NCBI RefSeq assembly: GCF_943914615.1
Contig: NZ_CALUCS010000013.1
Span: 1 to 64,000, forward strand
From: an uncultured Corynebacterium sp.
Lineage (GTDB): Bacteria > Actinomycetota > Actinomycetes > Mycobacteriales > Mycobacteriaceae
DNA: 64,000 nucleotides
Direction of reading: 5' to 3'
Shown here: positions 24,355 through 33,790 of the stretch, piece after piece
Position numbering within the stretch: position 1 is the stretch's first letter
How the letters are laid out: the number at the start of each line of letters is the position of its first letter
Translations under genes and position numbers: made by a program
The notes under the pieces: generated by a model
Seen by the model: the letters and a program-made list of their open reading frames with translations, nothing else
Database searches by the model: none
Told to the model about the DNA's origin: nothing

Positions 24355-27309
24355 CTACTTCGCGACGATGTTCACCATCTTGCCCGGCACCACGATGATC
24401 TTCGCCACCGTCTTGCCCTCGATGTGCGAAGCAACATTCGGCTCCTCCAACGCAGCAGCCTCAATGTCCTCTCGCGACGCATCCGTCGCCACGTTAATGC
24501 GGCCGCGCAGCTTGCCCATCACCTGCACAGGCAGCTCGATAGTGTCATCCACCAGCCACTTCTCATCCCACTCGGGGAACGCCTCATAAGTGATGCCCTC
24601 GGAGTGGCCCAGGATTTCCCACATCTCCTCGGCGATGTGCGGCGCCACCGGCGACAGCATCTGCACCAGCGGTTCCACGGCTGCCCGCGGAGCCTGGCCG
24701 GCGGAGTAAGTTTTCGTCAGGTAGTTCACGTACTCGATTAGCTTCGCCACGGCCGTGTTGTCGCGCAGCGTTGCATAGTTTTCGTGAACCCCCGCGATGG
24801 TCCTGTGCAGGGCCTTTAGGTCGTCATCCGTGAGGGCGTCATCGCTCACAGAGCCCTTACCCGTGTTCTCGTCGACGGCGAGGCGCCACGCACGCTGCAG
24901 GAATCGCTGCGCGCCGACCACGTCCTTCGTCGCCCACGGCCGCGACGTGTCGAGCGGCCCCATCGCCATCTCGTACACGCGCAGGGTGTCCGCACCGTAG
25001 TCGTCGCAGATCTCGTCGGGCGAGACCGCGTTCTTGAGGGACTTACCCATCTTGCCGTATTCCTGGAATACTTCTTCGTCCTTTGTGACGCCCTCAGCCT
25101 CATCGGCCTCGCGAACCCAGAAGAACTTACCGTCGCGCTCGGTGACCTCTTCCGCGGGGACGTACACGCCGCGGGAGTCCGTGTAGGCGTAGGCCTGGAT
25201 GTAGCCCTGGTTGTAGAGGCGGTAGTAGGGCTCGAAGCTGGAGACTACTCCCAGGTCGAACAGCACCTTGTGCCAGAAACGGGCGTACAGCAGGTGCAGC
25301 ACGGCGTGCTCCACGCCGCCGACGTACAGGTCCACGCCGCCGGAGGGGCGGCCTTCGCGCGGACCGACCCAGTAGCGTTCGTTTTCGATGTCTACCAGGG
25401 CATTGTCGTTGTTCGGGTCGATGTAGCGCAGCTGGTACCAGGAGGAACCCGCCCACTGCGGCATGACGTTGGTGTCGCGGTAGTAGGTCTTTTCTCCGTC
25501 GCCGAGGTCCAGGGTGACCTCGACCCACTCCTTGGCCTTGGCCAGCGGGGGCTGGGGGGCGGAGTCCTTGTCGTCCGGGTCGAAGCTGACGGGCTTGTAG
25601 TCCTCCACTTCGGGCAGCTCGACGGGGAGCATGTCCTCCGGCAGGCCGTGGGCCATGCCGTCTTCGTCGTAGACGATGGGGAAGGGCTCGCCCCAGTAGC
25701 GCTGGCGGGCGAATAGCCAGTCGCGCAGCTTGTACTGGATCTTGCCCCTGCCGGCGCCCTTGGATTCCAGCCATTCGATGGCCTTGTCGATAGCCTCCGC
25801 CTTGCCTAGACCGTTGAGCTCCAGGCCGTCGGAGTTGTTGGAGTTGATGTGCGGGCCGTCCTCGGTGAAAGCCTCGGTGAGCTCGGCGCTCTCGCCTTCG
25901 CCAGCCTCGCCAGCCTTGTCCGCGCCGCCCTGCTCACCAGCACCCTCCGGCGCCAGCACCGGCACGATCGGCAGCCCGAACTCGGTGGCGAACTCGAAGT
26001 CGCGGGTATCGTGCGCCGGCACAGCCATGATCGCGCCGGTGCCGTAGCCCGTCAGCACATAGTCCGCGATGAAGACCGGCACCTGCGCGCCGTTCACCGG
26101 GTTGGTGGCGTAAACGCCCAGGAAAACGCCCGTCTTCTCCTTGTTCTCCTGACGCTCCAGGTCCGACTTAGCGGCAATTGCCGCCCGGTAAGCCTCCACT
26201 GCGGCAGCCGGAGTCGACTGGCCGTAGGTCCACCGGGGGTCGACATCCGTGTAGGCGTCATTACCCGCAGAAGAACCACCGGACTGCGCGACGAGCGTAT
26301 CCACCAGCTCGTGCTCCGGGGCCAGCACCATGTACGTCGCACCGAACAGCGTGTCCGGGCGCGTGGTGAACACGTCAATGTCGTGACCCAGGCAGTCGAA
26401 CGTGACCTCCGCACCGCGGGACCGGCCGATCCAGTTGCGCTGCATGGACTTCACTTTTTCCGGCCAGTCCAGGTACTCCAGGTCGTCGATCAGGCGGTCG
26501 GAGTACGCGGTGATGCGCATCATCCACTGCTGCAGATTCTTGCGGAACACGGGGAAGTTGCCGCGCTCGGAGCGTCCCTCCGCCGTGACCTCCTCGTTCG
26601 CCAGCACGGTGCCCAGGCCGGGGCACCAGTTCACCGTCGAGTTCGAGCGATAAACCAGACGGTAGCTATCCAGGATCTCCTGCTTCTCGGCGGCGCTCAG
26701 ATCCGCCCAGTCGGAGCGCTCGGCAGCGAGCTTCTCCTCCAGCTCCTTAATCGGGCGGGCCTTGCCCAGGGTGCCGTTGGCGTTCTTGGCCTCCGGGTCG
26801 AACCAGGAGTTGTAAATCTGCAGGAAAATCCACTGCGTCCAGCGGTAGTAGTCCGTATCCGTGGTGGCGAAGCTGCGGCGCTTGTCGTGACCCAGGCCCA
26901 GGCGGCCCAGCTGGCGCTCCATGTTGGCAATGTTGGCCATGGTGGTGGTGCGCGGGTGGGTGCCTGTCTGCACGGCATACTGTTCGGCGGGCAGGCCGAA
27001 GGCATCGTAACCCAGCGTATGCAGCACATTCGCACCCTTCATGCGGTGGAAGCGCGCAAACACGTCCGTGCCGATGTAACCCAGCGGGTGGCCCACGTGC
27101 AGGCCTACTCCCGAGGGGTAGGGGAACATGTCCTGGATAAACTTGCGGTCTTCCGGCAGCTCCGCGCCCGGCTCCGCCAGATCGCCCGTCGGGTTCGGGG
27201 CATTAAACGTGCCGTTGTCGGCCCAGTGCTTCTGCCACTTGGCCTCGATCTTGGCCGCAAGCCCAGGGGTGTAGCGGTAGGAATTGTCTTCAGTGCTGCC
27301 GTTAGTCAT
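24355..27309 (-). CDS. leuS: Leucyl-tRNA synthetase
   Basis: A 984-residue class I synthetase that charges tRNA-Leu. The HIGH-type motif is PYPSGVGLHVGHPLG (about residues 67-81). The CP1 editing domain (about 240-450) includes GTGAIMAVPAHDTRDFEFA. The KMSKS-type motif appears as KMGKSLKN, normal for actinobacterial LeuRS, followed by the anticodon-binding and C-terminal domains. A Gly/Glu/Ala-rich stretch of about 25 residues after LPIVPVLAPEG in CP1 makes it slightly longer than usual. It stands alone, divergent from the SdpI gene. Confidence 0.97.
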   Translation of the reverse strand: MTNGSTEDNSYRYTPGLAAKIEAKWQKHWADNGTFNAPNPTGDLAEPGAELPEDRKFIQDMFPYPSGVGLHVGHPLGYIGTDVFARFHRMKGANVLHTLGYDAFGLPAEQYAVQTGTHPRTTTMANIANMERQLGRLGLGHDKRRSFATTDTDYYRWTQWIFLQIYNSWFDPEAKNANGTLGKARPIKELEEKLAAERSDWADLSAAEKQEILDSYRLVYRSNSTVNWCPGLGTVLANEEVTAEGRSERGNFPVFRKNLQQWMMRITAYSDRLIDDLEYLDWPEKVKSMQRNWIGRSRGAEVTFDCLGHDIDVFTTRPDTLFGATYMVLAPEHELVDTLVAQSGGSSAGNDAYTDVDPRWTYGQSTPAAAVEAYRAAIAAKSDLERQENKEKTGVFLGVYATNPVNGAQVPVFIADYVLTGYGTGAIMAVPAHDTRDFEFATEFGLPIVPVLAPEGAGEQGGADKAGEAGEGESAELTEAFTEDGPHINSNNSDGLELNGLGKAEAIDKAIEWLESKGAGRGKIQYKLRDWLFARQRYWGEPFPIVYDEDGMAHGLPEDMLPVELPEVEDYKPVSFDPDDKDSAPQPPLAKAKEWVEVTLDLGDGEKTYYRDTNVMPQWAGSSWYQLRYIDPNNDNALVDIENERYWVGPREGRPSGGVDLYVGGVEHAVLHLLYARFWHKVLFDLGVVSSFEPYYRLYNQGYIQAYAYTDSRGVYVPAEEVTERDGKFFWVREADEAEGVTKDEEVFQEYGKMGKSLKNAVSPDEICDDYGADTLRVYEMAMGPLDTSRPWATKDVVGAQRFLQRAWRLAVDENTGKGSVSDDALTDDDLKALHRTIAGVHENYATLRDNTAVAKLIEYVNYLTKTYSAGQAPRAAVEPLVQMLSPVAPHIAEEMWEILGHSEGITYEAFPEWDEKWLVDDTIELPVQVMGKLRGRINVATDASREDIEAAALEEPNVASHIEGKTVAKIIVVPGKMVNIVAK

Positions 27310-27393
27310 GTTTTAACAGTCTAGTAGGTCGCCCGGACAGGGCAGGTTATTGCGTTTGGCTTGTTGGCCACCTGCGGTAATAGACTGTTTCGC

Positions 27394-28011
27394 ATGATCG
27401 TGTTGACCGTTGTGTTGGTAGTCGTGGGTCTGGCCTTTTTCATCGCAGGCCTGCTGGGGGCTGTGGGGAAGTTGCCGGGTAATCCAGTCGTTGGTCTGCG
27501 CGTTCCGGAGGTTCGCAAGACCGAGGAGCTCTGGAACACCGCGCACCGCATTGTCGGCCCAGCCTGGATGGGAGCCGGCGCAGCGTTCATTGGCGCGGCG
27601 CTTATCACCCTGAAGGTGAGCGGTTGGATGTGGCTGGTCTTTGCGCTGTTGCTGGTCGGCGCCGCTTTCTTGATCGGGCTGGGCTCCGCGTTGGGTGCCC
27701 ACGCCGTCGCGCGCCTGGACGCCCGTGCTGCCCAGCTTGAGGCCGCCAATTCTTCTTGTTGCTCTAGCGGTGACGCCACCTCGGACTCCTGCTGTGGCGA
27801 TTCCAGCGAGGCCGCCGGCGCTTCCGACTCCGCTGGCGCTTGCTGTTCCGACGCCGGCGCTGACGCCAACACTGGCACGGTGAGCGCGGAAGCGTGCGCA
27901 AGCGGCCAGGCCTGCGGCAGCTGCTCGCTGAATGGCTCCTGCGAGGGCGGCGGCGTGGATTGGGAGGCCGCCCAGCGGGCCGCTTCGGCGCAAGACTCCG
28001 CGCAGGCCTAA
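27394..28011 (+). CDS. SdpI-family membrane protein with Cys-rich tail
   Basis: A 205-residue protein. Residues 1-110 hold three hydrophobic helices with the SdpI-like segment GKLPGNPVVGLRVPEVRKTEELWNTAHRIVGP. In Bacillus, SdpI gives immunity to the SdpC toxin and signals to a repressor; actinobacterial members are uncharacterised. Unusual here is the cytosolic C-terminal tail (about 125-190), which carries ten cysteines, three as CC pairs and four in CASGQACGSCSLNGSC, and so could bind metal or respond to thiol oxidation. ATG 27394 begins the first membrane helix. Single gene, divergent from leuS. Confidence 0.75.
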   Translation: MIVLTVVLVVVGLAFFIAGLLGAVGKLPGNPVVGLRVPEVRKTEELWNTAHRIVGPAWMGAGAAFIGAALITLKVSGWMWLVFALLLVGAAFLIGLGSALGAHAVARLDARAAQLEAANSSCCSSGDATSDSCCGDSSEAAGASDSAGACCSDAGADANTGTVSAEACASGQACGSCSLNGSCEGGGVDWEAAQRAASAQDSAQA

Positions 28012-28076
28012 CCCAGCTCTACCGCGCCAGCCAACCCAACACCACCCAGCCCGGCAACCCAGTATTCTGGGGAAGC

Positions 28077-29006
28077 ATGAGAGACTCCAACGCCACCGTC
28101 GTCGTATCCGGCACCACCAACGTCGACACTTTCGTCACCGTCCAGAATTTCCCCCAGCCAGGGGAAACGACCATCGCAGAACCCGGCATAGAGGGGCTGG
28201 GCGGTAAGGGCGCCAATCAGGCGGCAGCCTGCGCACACTTGGGCGTCAATACCGTCCTTCTATCTGCGGTAGGCACCGATCCGCAGGGCGAACTCGCGAT
28301 CAAAGAGCTGCGCGAACACGGTGTGAACACCGACTACATCGTAAGTAGCCGGCAGCCAACCGGCCGCGCGTTCATCATGAACGACCCGAGCGGCGAGAAC
28401 ATCATCATCGTCACCTCGGGCGCAAACGAGCTGGTCAGCCCGGCTCAGCAGCGCGAAACCGTGGAGGAACTACGCCGCCAGGGGCCCGTGCCGATTGTGC
28501 TTGCGCAGGGCGAACTGACCCCCGAGCACAGCGCGGAGCTGCCGAAGCTGGTGGCGGGCTCGGACTCGCGGCTGGTGCTGAACCTCGCACCCGTAACCAC
28601 GCGCGACCCCGACCTGCTGGCCGCAGCCGACCCCCTGGTGCTGAACGAGGGTGAGGCCGCCGCGGTGCTTGACGCCGCCCCCGGCACGCCCATCGAGGAG
28701 CTGCTAGATCGCCTGCGTCCCATCGCTCGCTCGGTGGTTGTTACCTTGGGGCAGCGTGGCGCCATGATCTTGGAGGGTGACGCCGAACCGGTGCACATCC
28801 CCGCCGTCTACGTCGAGCGGGTCGTGGACACCACGGGTGCAGGCGATGCGTTCTGCGGCACACTCGCAGCGGCGCTGGCGCAGGGGGAGAACCTAGTGGA
28901 TGCGTGCACGTTGGGCGCAGCAGCCGGGGCGCTGGCCACGCAGAAGCGCGGCGCAGCTGGCAGCTACGCCACCGAGAACGAAATCCGTCGACTAGGAGAC
29001 GCATAA
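28077..29006 (+). CDS. rbsK: Ribokinase (PfkB family)
   Basis: A 309-residue PfkB-fold sugar kinase with the N-terminal signature EGLGGKGANQAAACAHLG and the C-terminal signature VDTTGAGDAFCGTLAAAL, whose Asp is the catalytic base. It phosphorylates ribose to ribose 5-phosphate. The start at 28077 is preceded by TATTCT (28063-28068) 8 bases upstream, so it may be leaderless. It is immediately followed by a nucleoside hydrolase and then an MFS transporter: an apparent nucleoside salvage operon in which the released ribose is phosphorylated. Confidence 0.92.
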   Translation: MRDSNATVVVSGTTNVDTFVTVQNFPQPGETTIAEPGIEGLGGKGANQAAACAHLGVNTVLLSAVGTDPQGELAIKELREHGVNTDYIVSSRQPTGRAFIMNDPSGENIIIVTSGANELVSPAQQRETVEELRRQGPVPIVLAQGELTPEHSAELPKLVAGSDSRLVLNLAPVTTRDPDLLAAADPLVLNEGEAAAVLDAAPGTPIEELLDRLRPIARSVVVTLGQRGAMILEGDAEPVHIPAVYVERVVDTTGAGDAFCGTLAAALAQGENLVDACTLGAAAGALATQKRGAAGSYATENEIRRLGDA

Positions 29007-30041
29007 ATGACACAGAAGATCATCCTGGACTGCGATCCGGGGCACGACGATGCAATCGCCATGCTCCTAGCCTGGGGAAACCCTTACCTGGACCTGCTGG
29101 CGGTCACGACGGTGGCGGGCAATCAGACGCTGGAGAAGGTCACCAATAATGCCCTGGCCCTGGCGCGAGTAGGCAACATCACCGGCATTCCTTTCGCCGC
29201 CGGAGCTGACCGTCCGCTAGTAGCGCCGCAAATCATTCCGGAGGAAATCCACGGGGATAGCGGCCTGGACGGCCCGCAGCTGCCCGCCGCCGGGGCCGAG
29301 CTGGATCCCCGCCACGCGGTGAACCTCATCGCGGACATTATCCGCGATAACGAACCGGGTACCGTCACCCTCGTGCCCACGGGGGCGTTGACGAACATTG
29401 CCCTGTTCGCCCGCATGTATCCCGAGCTGGTGGAGCGGGTGGGTGGCGTCACCCTGATGGGCGGCGCGCACCACGCGGGCAACATGACCCCGAGCGCCGA
29501 GTTCAACATCCTGGCCGACCCGGAGGCCGCGAAGATCGTGTTCGGCGCGGGCTGGCCGGTGACGATGGTCGGGTTGGACGTCACACACAAGGTGCTGGCC
29601 ACGCCGCAGCGGATGGAGCAGCTGGCGGAGGTCGACACGGACGTGGCGAAGTTCATCGCGGAGCTGGTGGAGTTCTTCGGCGGCGCATACATGAAGGAAC
29701 GCCATTACCCCGGCCCGCCGATGCACGACCCGCTGGCCGTCGCGGCCGTGGCAGACCCGCAGGTCGTGCGCACAATCCTGGCGCCCATCGACGTAGAGAC
29801 CAAGGGCGAGCTGACGCGCGGGGCGACCGTCGTGGATCTGCGGCGCACCTGGGGTAGCCAGGGTGGCGGGCAGGACCCGACGGCCCTGGGTACGGCGGAT
29901 GATTCTGATTTTGACGCCACCGCGTCCGCCACTGCAGCGGGCGCTACCGTGCGCACCCGCGTGGCTGTGGACGTCGACGCCGAGCGCTTCTGGAACCTGC
30001 TGGTCGACGCGCTGCAGCGCATCGGGAGTACGGGATTCTAG
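29007..30041 (+). CDS. Inosine/uridine-preferring nucleoside hydrolase
   Basis: A 344-residue calcium-dependent N-ribohydrolase that splits ribonucleosides to base and ribose. The signature DCDPGHDDAIAMLLAWG near the N-terminus carries the metal-binding aspartates, and NILADPEAAKIVF and the C-terminal HDPLAVAA complete the active site. Its ATG abuts the ribokinase stop (AGGAGACGCATAAATG), a tightly coupled pair. A low-complexity insert (about residues 285-315) separates the last strands and is not typical of the family. Confidence 0.93.
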   Translation: MTQKIILDCDPGHDDAIAMLLAWGNPYLDLLAVTTVAGNQTLEKVTNNALALARVGNITGIPFAAGADRPLVAPQIIPEEIHGDSGLDGPQLPAAGAELDPRHAVNLIADIIRDNEPGTVTLVPTGALTNIALFARMYPELVERVGGVTLMGGAHHAGNMTPSAEFNILADPEAAKIVFGAGWPVTMVGLDVTHKVLATPQRMEQLAEVDTDVAKFIAELVEFFGGAYMKERHYPGPPMHDPLAVAAVADPQVVRTILAPIDVETKGELTRGATVVDLRRTWGSQGGGQDPTALGTADDSDFDATASATAAGATVRTRVAVDVDAERFWNLLVDALQRIGSTGF

Positions 30042-30141
30042 CTAGGCGGTTCTAGTCAGGCGCGCATTCATCGCTTAAAGTTCTAGCTGCAACTATTAGA
30101 ACCCCAATTGGTTTTCAATTGACGTTGAATCGGAGCCGCCC

Positions 30142-31623
30142 ATGAACTCCAACAACCCGAACTCCGCGGCCGCGCCGTCGGCCACTGCCGCAGCTGCGGC
30201 AGCTTCACCGGATCCGGTCGACTCCCGCCCCGGCGGCATCGGCCTGTTGATGACGGTGCTGATCACCGCGGCCGTCGCGTTTCAGCTGAACGCCTCCATG
30301 CTCTCGCCGGTGCTGGCGACCATGGCCCGCGAGCTGAACACCGACGAGGCTGCCACGGGTCTTACCCAGACCGCCTTCTTCACCGGTGGAGCCATGTGCG
30401 GTCTGTTCCTGCCGCGTCTGTCCGACATTGTCGGCCGCCGGAAGATCCTCGTCATCATGCTGGGTGTGATGTCCCTCGGCGGTCTCATTGCCGCGCTGGC
30501 GCCGAACATTGGCGTGCTTATGGTCGCCCGCGCCATGCAGGGCATCGCCGGGCCGACGATCCCCATGACCCTGATCATCCTGCGCAGCCAGGTCAAGGAG
30601 GAGGTCCGCCTGGGCACCCTCATGGGTCTGCTCGCCGCCATCAACGGCGGCGTAGCTGGTATCGACGTGATCCTGGCTGGCTGGATGGCCGAGCACTGGG
30701 GCTTCCGCTCCGTCTTCTGGCTCATTGCCATCATCGGCACCATCGCCACCCTGGTCATTGCCTTCGGCGCGCCGGAGTCCAAGCCGTCGGACAATGTGAA
30801 AATGGACTGGGCTGGCGCTGCCCTGCTGGTGGTATCGGTGCTATGCATCACGCTGGGCGTCAACGAGGCAGGCAAGGCCGGGGAAGCGAACTGGCTGTAC
30901 GTCATCGCCATGTTCATCGTCGGCGCGATCGTCTTCCTGGCCTTCTGGAAGTACGAGAACCGCCACGACCAGCCACTGGTTGCCCCGAAGTACCTGGCCC
31001 GTCGCCACACCTGGGCGCTGCTGGCCACCACGGTGCTGACCATGACCGGCGTGTTCGCCGCAGTCAACGGTCTGGCTATCTCCCTGGCGCAGAACCCAGA
31101 CGCGGGCTTCGGCCTAGAAGCCGACAAGGCCTCCCTGTGGCTGCTGACCCCCTACGCCCTCATCGGCTGGTTCGTCGGCCCCTTCGCCGGACGCTGGGCA
31201 CCGAAGGTGGGCTACGGTCGGCTGATCATCATCGCCAACCTCGCCAGCGCGGCCCTCATGCTGGCCCTGGCGTTCGTCGGCGTGCACTCCCTGCCGGTGT
31301 TGATCATCACCGTGATCCTGCTGGGTGTCACCTACGCGGGCATCGCCAACATCGTCATCAACAACTTGGGCGTGGTGAACTCCCCGAAGGATAACGAGGG
31401 CTTCCTGCCCGGCATGAACTCCGCCGCCTTCAACCTAGGCGCGGGCGTGTCCTTCGCCGTGCTGCCGGTCTTCCAGGTCGCAGGCTCCCCGCAGGGCTCG
31501 GATTCTGCCGCGGGTTATATCACTGCGTTCATCGTCGCAGCGGTGATCCTCGGCATTGCCGCGGCCGTGGCGACGCTGATCCCGAAGCAGACTGTCGCGG
31601 AGCTCGACCGCGCCATCGTCTAA
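30142..31623 (+). CDS. MFS transporter of the nucleoside salvage cluster
   Basis: A 493-residue transporter with an Ala/Ser/Pro-rich head (about 1-35) and about twelve to fourteen helices. The cytosolic loop LPRLSDIVGRRKILVIM after helix 2 matches MFS motif A (D-x2-G-R-R). It lies 100 bp after the nucleoside hydrolase gene on the same strand, so uptake of nucleosides or ribose is likely but inferred only from context. CGGAG precedes the ATG. Inverted repeats GTTCTA/TAGAAC and CAATTG/CAATTG (about 30079-30122) upstream may be promoter or operator. Confidence 0.85.
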   Translation: MNSNNPNSAAAPSATAAAAAASPDPVDSRPGGIGLLMTVLITAAVAFQLNASMLSPVLATMARELNTDEAATGLTQTAFFTGGAMCGLFLPRLSDIVGRRKILVIMLGVMSLGGLIAALAPNIGVLMVARAMQGIAGPTIPMTLIILRSQVKEEVRLGTLMGLLAAINGGVAGIDVILAGWMAEHWGFRSVFWLIAIIGTIATLVIAFGAPESKPSDNVKMDWAGAALLVVSVLCITLGVNEAGKAGEANWLYVIAMFIVGAIVFLAFWKYENRHDQPLVAPKYLARRHTWALLATTVLTMTGVFAAVNGLAISLAQNPDAGFGLEADKASLWLLTPYALIGWFVGPFAGRWAPKVGYGRLIIIANLASAALMLALAFVGVHSLPVLIITVILLGVTYAGIANIVINNLGVVNSPKDNEGFLPGMNSAAFNLGAGVSFAVLPVFQVAGSPQGSDSAAGYITAFIVAAVILGIAAAVATLIPKQTVAELDRAIV

Positions 31624-31754
31624 CCCACCGGCACCCAAGCTGCCCCGGGCAGCCACTCAATCAGCGTCCGGCAGGCGCCCAACCCGCCCGCCGCCTGGCC
31701 AGTTGTGGACGGTCATAGGTTCCCGGGGCGGGGGCGTCAATAAGATAAAGACCC

Positions 31755-32768
31755 ATGGCAGCAAAACAGTCGCTATGGCACCGCATCATTAACTACAGGC
31801 CGGACTTCCTCATCGTCCTCATCGTCATCGCGGTCGTGGCGGCGATCATTGTGCCCGTGCGCGGCGAGGCGGCGGATGTCGCCAACACCATCACGAAGGT
31901 CGCCATCGCGTTCCTGTTTTTCCTCTACGGCGCGCGCCTGTCGCCGCAGGAGGCCCTGAAGGGCCTGATGCACTGGCGGCTGCACCTGCTGATCATGGCA
32001 TTCACTTTCGTGGTCTTCCCACTGATCGGTGTGGCGATGATGCCGCTGAAGGCGGTCGTCGGAAACGAGCTCTACCTGGGCATTCTCTTCTGCACCCTCG
32101 TGCCATCGACGGTGCAATCCTCCGTCGCCTTCACCAGCATCGCGCGCGGCCACGTCGCCGCCTCGATCGTCGCGGCCAGCGTCTCTAGCCTGCTGGGAGT
32201 GCTTTTCACACCGTTGCTGGTGCTGCTGCTGATGTCTTCTTCGGAAGGCTTTCATATTGACGCCACCACGTTCCTCGACATCGGAGTCCAGCTACTGCTG
32301 CCGTTTGCCATCGGCCAGCTATTGCGCCGGTGGGTGTTTAAGTTCGCGGCCTCCAAAGCGACGAAGAAGGTGGACCAGATCTCCATCGGCCTGGTGGTGT
32401 ACGTCAGCTTCTCGGAGGGCATCGTCTCCGGCGTGTGGAATTCCGTCAGCTGGCTGACGGTTGTGGGCCTGGTGCTGGGTTCCATCGCACTGGTGCACCT
32501 GATGTTGGGCGTGACGAGCGTGACCTCGCGGAAGCTGGGCTTCGACTATGCCGACCAGGTGGCCATCCAGTTCGCGGGCACCAAGAAATCCCTGGCCTCA
32601 GGGCTGCCGATGGCGGCGGTGATGTTCGGCGGGGCGAGCCTGGGCATGATGATCCTACCGCTGATGATCTTCCACCAGGTGCAGCTGGTGATCTGCTCCC
32701 TGCGCGCCAGCTCCTATGCCGCGCGCTTCCCGGAAGGCGGGAAGACCGCGGGCGCGCACACCTGGTAG
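31755..32768 (+). CDS. Bile acid:sodium symporter (BASS)-like transporter
   Basis: A 337-residue membrane protein with about ten helices, of the SBF-like CPA-type transporter family (YfeH-like). Recognisable segments are FLFFLYGARLSPQEALKG, LCTLVPSTVQSS-type (ILFCTLVPSTVQSSVAFTS) and the crossover helix AIQFAGTKKSLASGLPMA. The family takes up organic anions or exports metabolites; the substrate here is unknown. TAAGAT lies 8 bases before the ATG, so a leaderless start is probable. Single gene, convergent with the NUDIX gene. Confidence 0.85.
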   Translation: MAAKQSLWHRIINYRPDFLIVLIVIAVVAAIIVPVRGEAADVANTITKVAIAFLFFLYGARLSPQEALKGLMHWRLHLLIMAFTFVVFPLIGVAMMPLKAVVGNELYLGILFCTLVPSTVQSSVAFTSIARGHVAASIVAASVSSLLGVLFTPLLVLLLMSSSEGFHIDATTFLDIGVQLLLPFAIGQLLRRWVFKFAASKATKKVDQISIGLVVYVSFSEGIVSGVWNSVSWLTVVGLVLGSIALVHLMLGVTSVTSRKLGFDYADQVAIQFAGTKKSLASGLPMAAVMFGGASLGMMILPLMIFHQVQLVICSLRASSYAARFPEGGKTAGAHTW

Positions 32769-32791
32769 CCGCGAGCCCGCGCCTACTGCGC

Positions 32792-33352
32792 CTATTCCGG
32801 CTTCTGCAGCCGCTTGACGTAGCCCATGCGCGGGCGAAAGCCCGCAGGGTGCTTCATCTGCGCCACCGCGTCGGCAATCACCAGGCGGAAACGCGGCTGC
32901 ATCGGCGGCATCTGGGAGATCGAATACCAGCCCACCTGCGTGGACTCGTCATCGCCGATCACGGGCTCGTCGTTGAACTCGCCGGTTTCGGGGTCGGGGA
33001 TCACGGTGCAGCGGACGGTGGTGTCCACGTAGCTGGTCACATCCCCATTCGGGTATTCCACGGGGCCGACCTGGCCTACGCCCAGCAGCGCATCCACCTG
33101 CACGTGCAGGCCGGTTTCCTCTCGCACCTCGCGTATCGCTGCCAGGTGTGGCTCCTCCCGCGGATCCACAATCCCCGTCACGGGGGTCCACTGACCATCG
33201 TCGGCGCGCTTGACCAACAGCACCTCCGGCACGGCCCAGATGGGCGCGCCCTCTGGAACGTCCCGGATGACAATGGCCGTCACGCCGGGCAGCCACAGCT
33301 CGTCGTGGCCGATTTTCTTGCGCAGTTCAACGATGAAATCAGGGGTCGGCAT
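32792..33352 (-). CDS. NUDIX hydrolase
   Basis: A 186-residue pyrophosphohydrolase with a complete Nudix box, GIVDPREEPHLAAIREVREE followed by TGL. It splits nucleoside diphosphates linked to another moiety; the exact substrate cannot be read. TAGAAT lies 7 bases before the ATG at 33352, favouring this leaderless start over an ATG at 33361 that lies inside the hexamer. It stands between a BASS transporter and the azlCD pair. Confidence 0.88.
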   Translation of the reverse strand: MPTPDFIVELRKKIGHDELWLPGVTAIVIRDVPEGAPIWAVPEVLLVKRADDGQWTPVTGIVDPREEPHLAAIREVREETGLHVQVDALLGVGQVGPVEYPNGDVTSYVDTTVRCTVIPDPETGEFNDEPVIGDDESTQVGWYSISQMPPMQPRFRLVIADAVAQMKHPAGFRPRMGYVKRLQKPE

Positions 33353-33400
33353 GGGCGCCATTCTACGGTGCTGGGGCTGGGTGCGGCGGGGGAGGGGGCG

Positions 33401-33790
33401 TCAAAAAATAAGGTTCACCAGCACCAGATACAGCACCGTGCCCAGCAAGATCGACAACGTGGCCGAGCGGCGCCAGAGGTGCAGGGCGACTGTGAAGACC
33501 AGGGCGATGGCGACGGCAGCGAAGCCACCCGGCGCGTCGGCCTGACCGGAGACGGTGTAGACGACCAGGAGGGTCATCACGCCAACGGGCATGGCCAAGC
33601 CCAGCCAGGCGACCAGGTCGGACTCGCGGAAGAAGCGCAGGGCGGCGAAAGGCAGGCCGCGCAGGGCGAGCGTGACCAGGAAGATTGCGCCGAGAATCGC
33701 CAGGGTGGGGCCAAGCTGCACGCCCTCGGGAAGGCCCGCGGCGGCCTGCAGATGTGTGGCGGGGGCGCCAAGTGCGAGGGTGGCGGGCAT
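33401..33790 (-). CDS. azlD: Branched-chain amino acid exporter, small subunit AzlD/BrnE
   Basis: A 129-residue, four-helix protein of the AzlD family (ALRGLPFAALRFFRESDLVAWLG segment). With AzlC/BrnF it exports branched-chain amino acids and methionine. Its ATG directly abuts the azlC stop (TAGATG). In C. glutamicum the brnFE pair has a divergent lrp regulator; none is adjacent here. Confidence 0.88.
   Translation of the reverse strand: MPATLALGAPATHLQAAAGLPEGVQLGPTLAILGAIFLVTLALRGLPFAALRFFRESDLVAWLGLAMPVGVMTLLVVYTVSGQADAPGGFAAVAIALVFTVALHLWRRSATLSILLGTVLYLVLVNLIF

Noticed and set aside
25849..27324. Open frame of 491 codons on the plus strand
   Set aside because: Antisense to leuS, which has all synthetase motifs intact.
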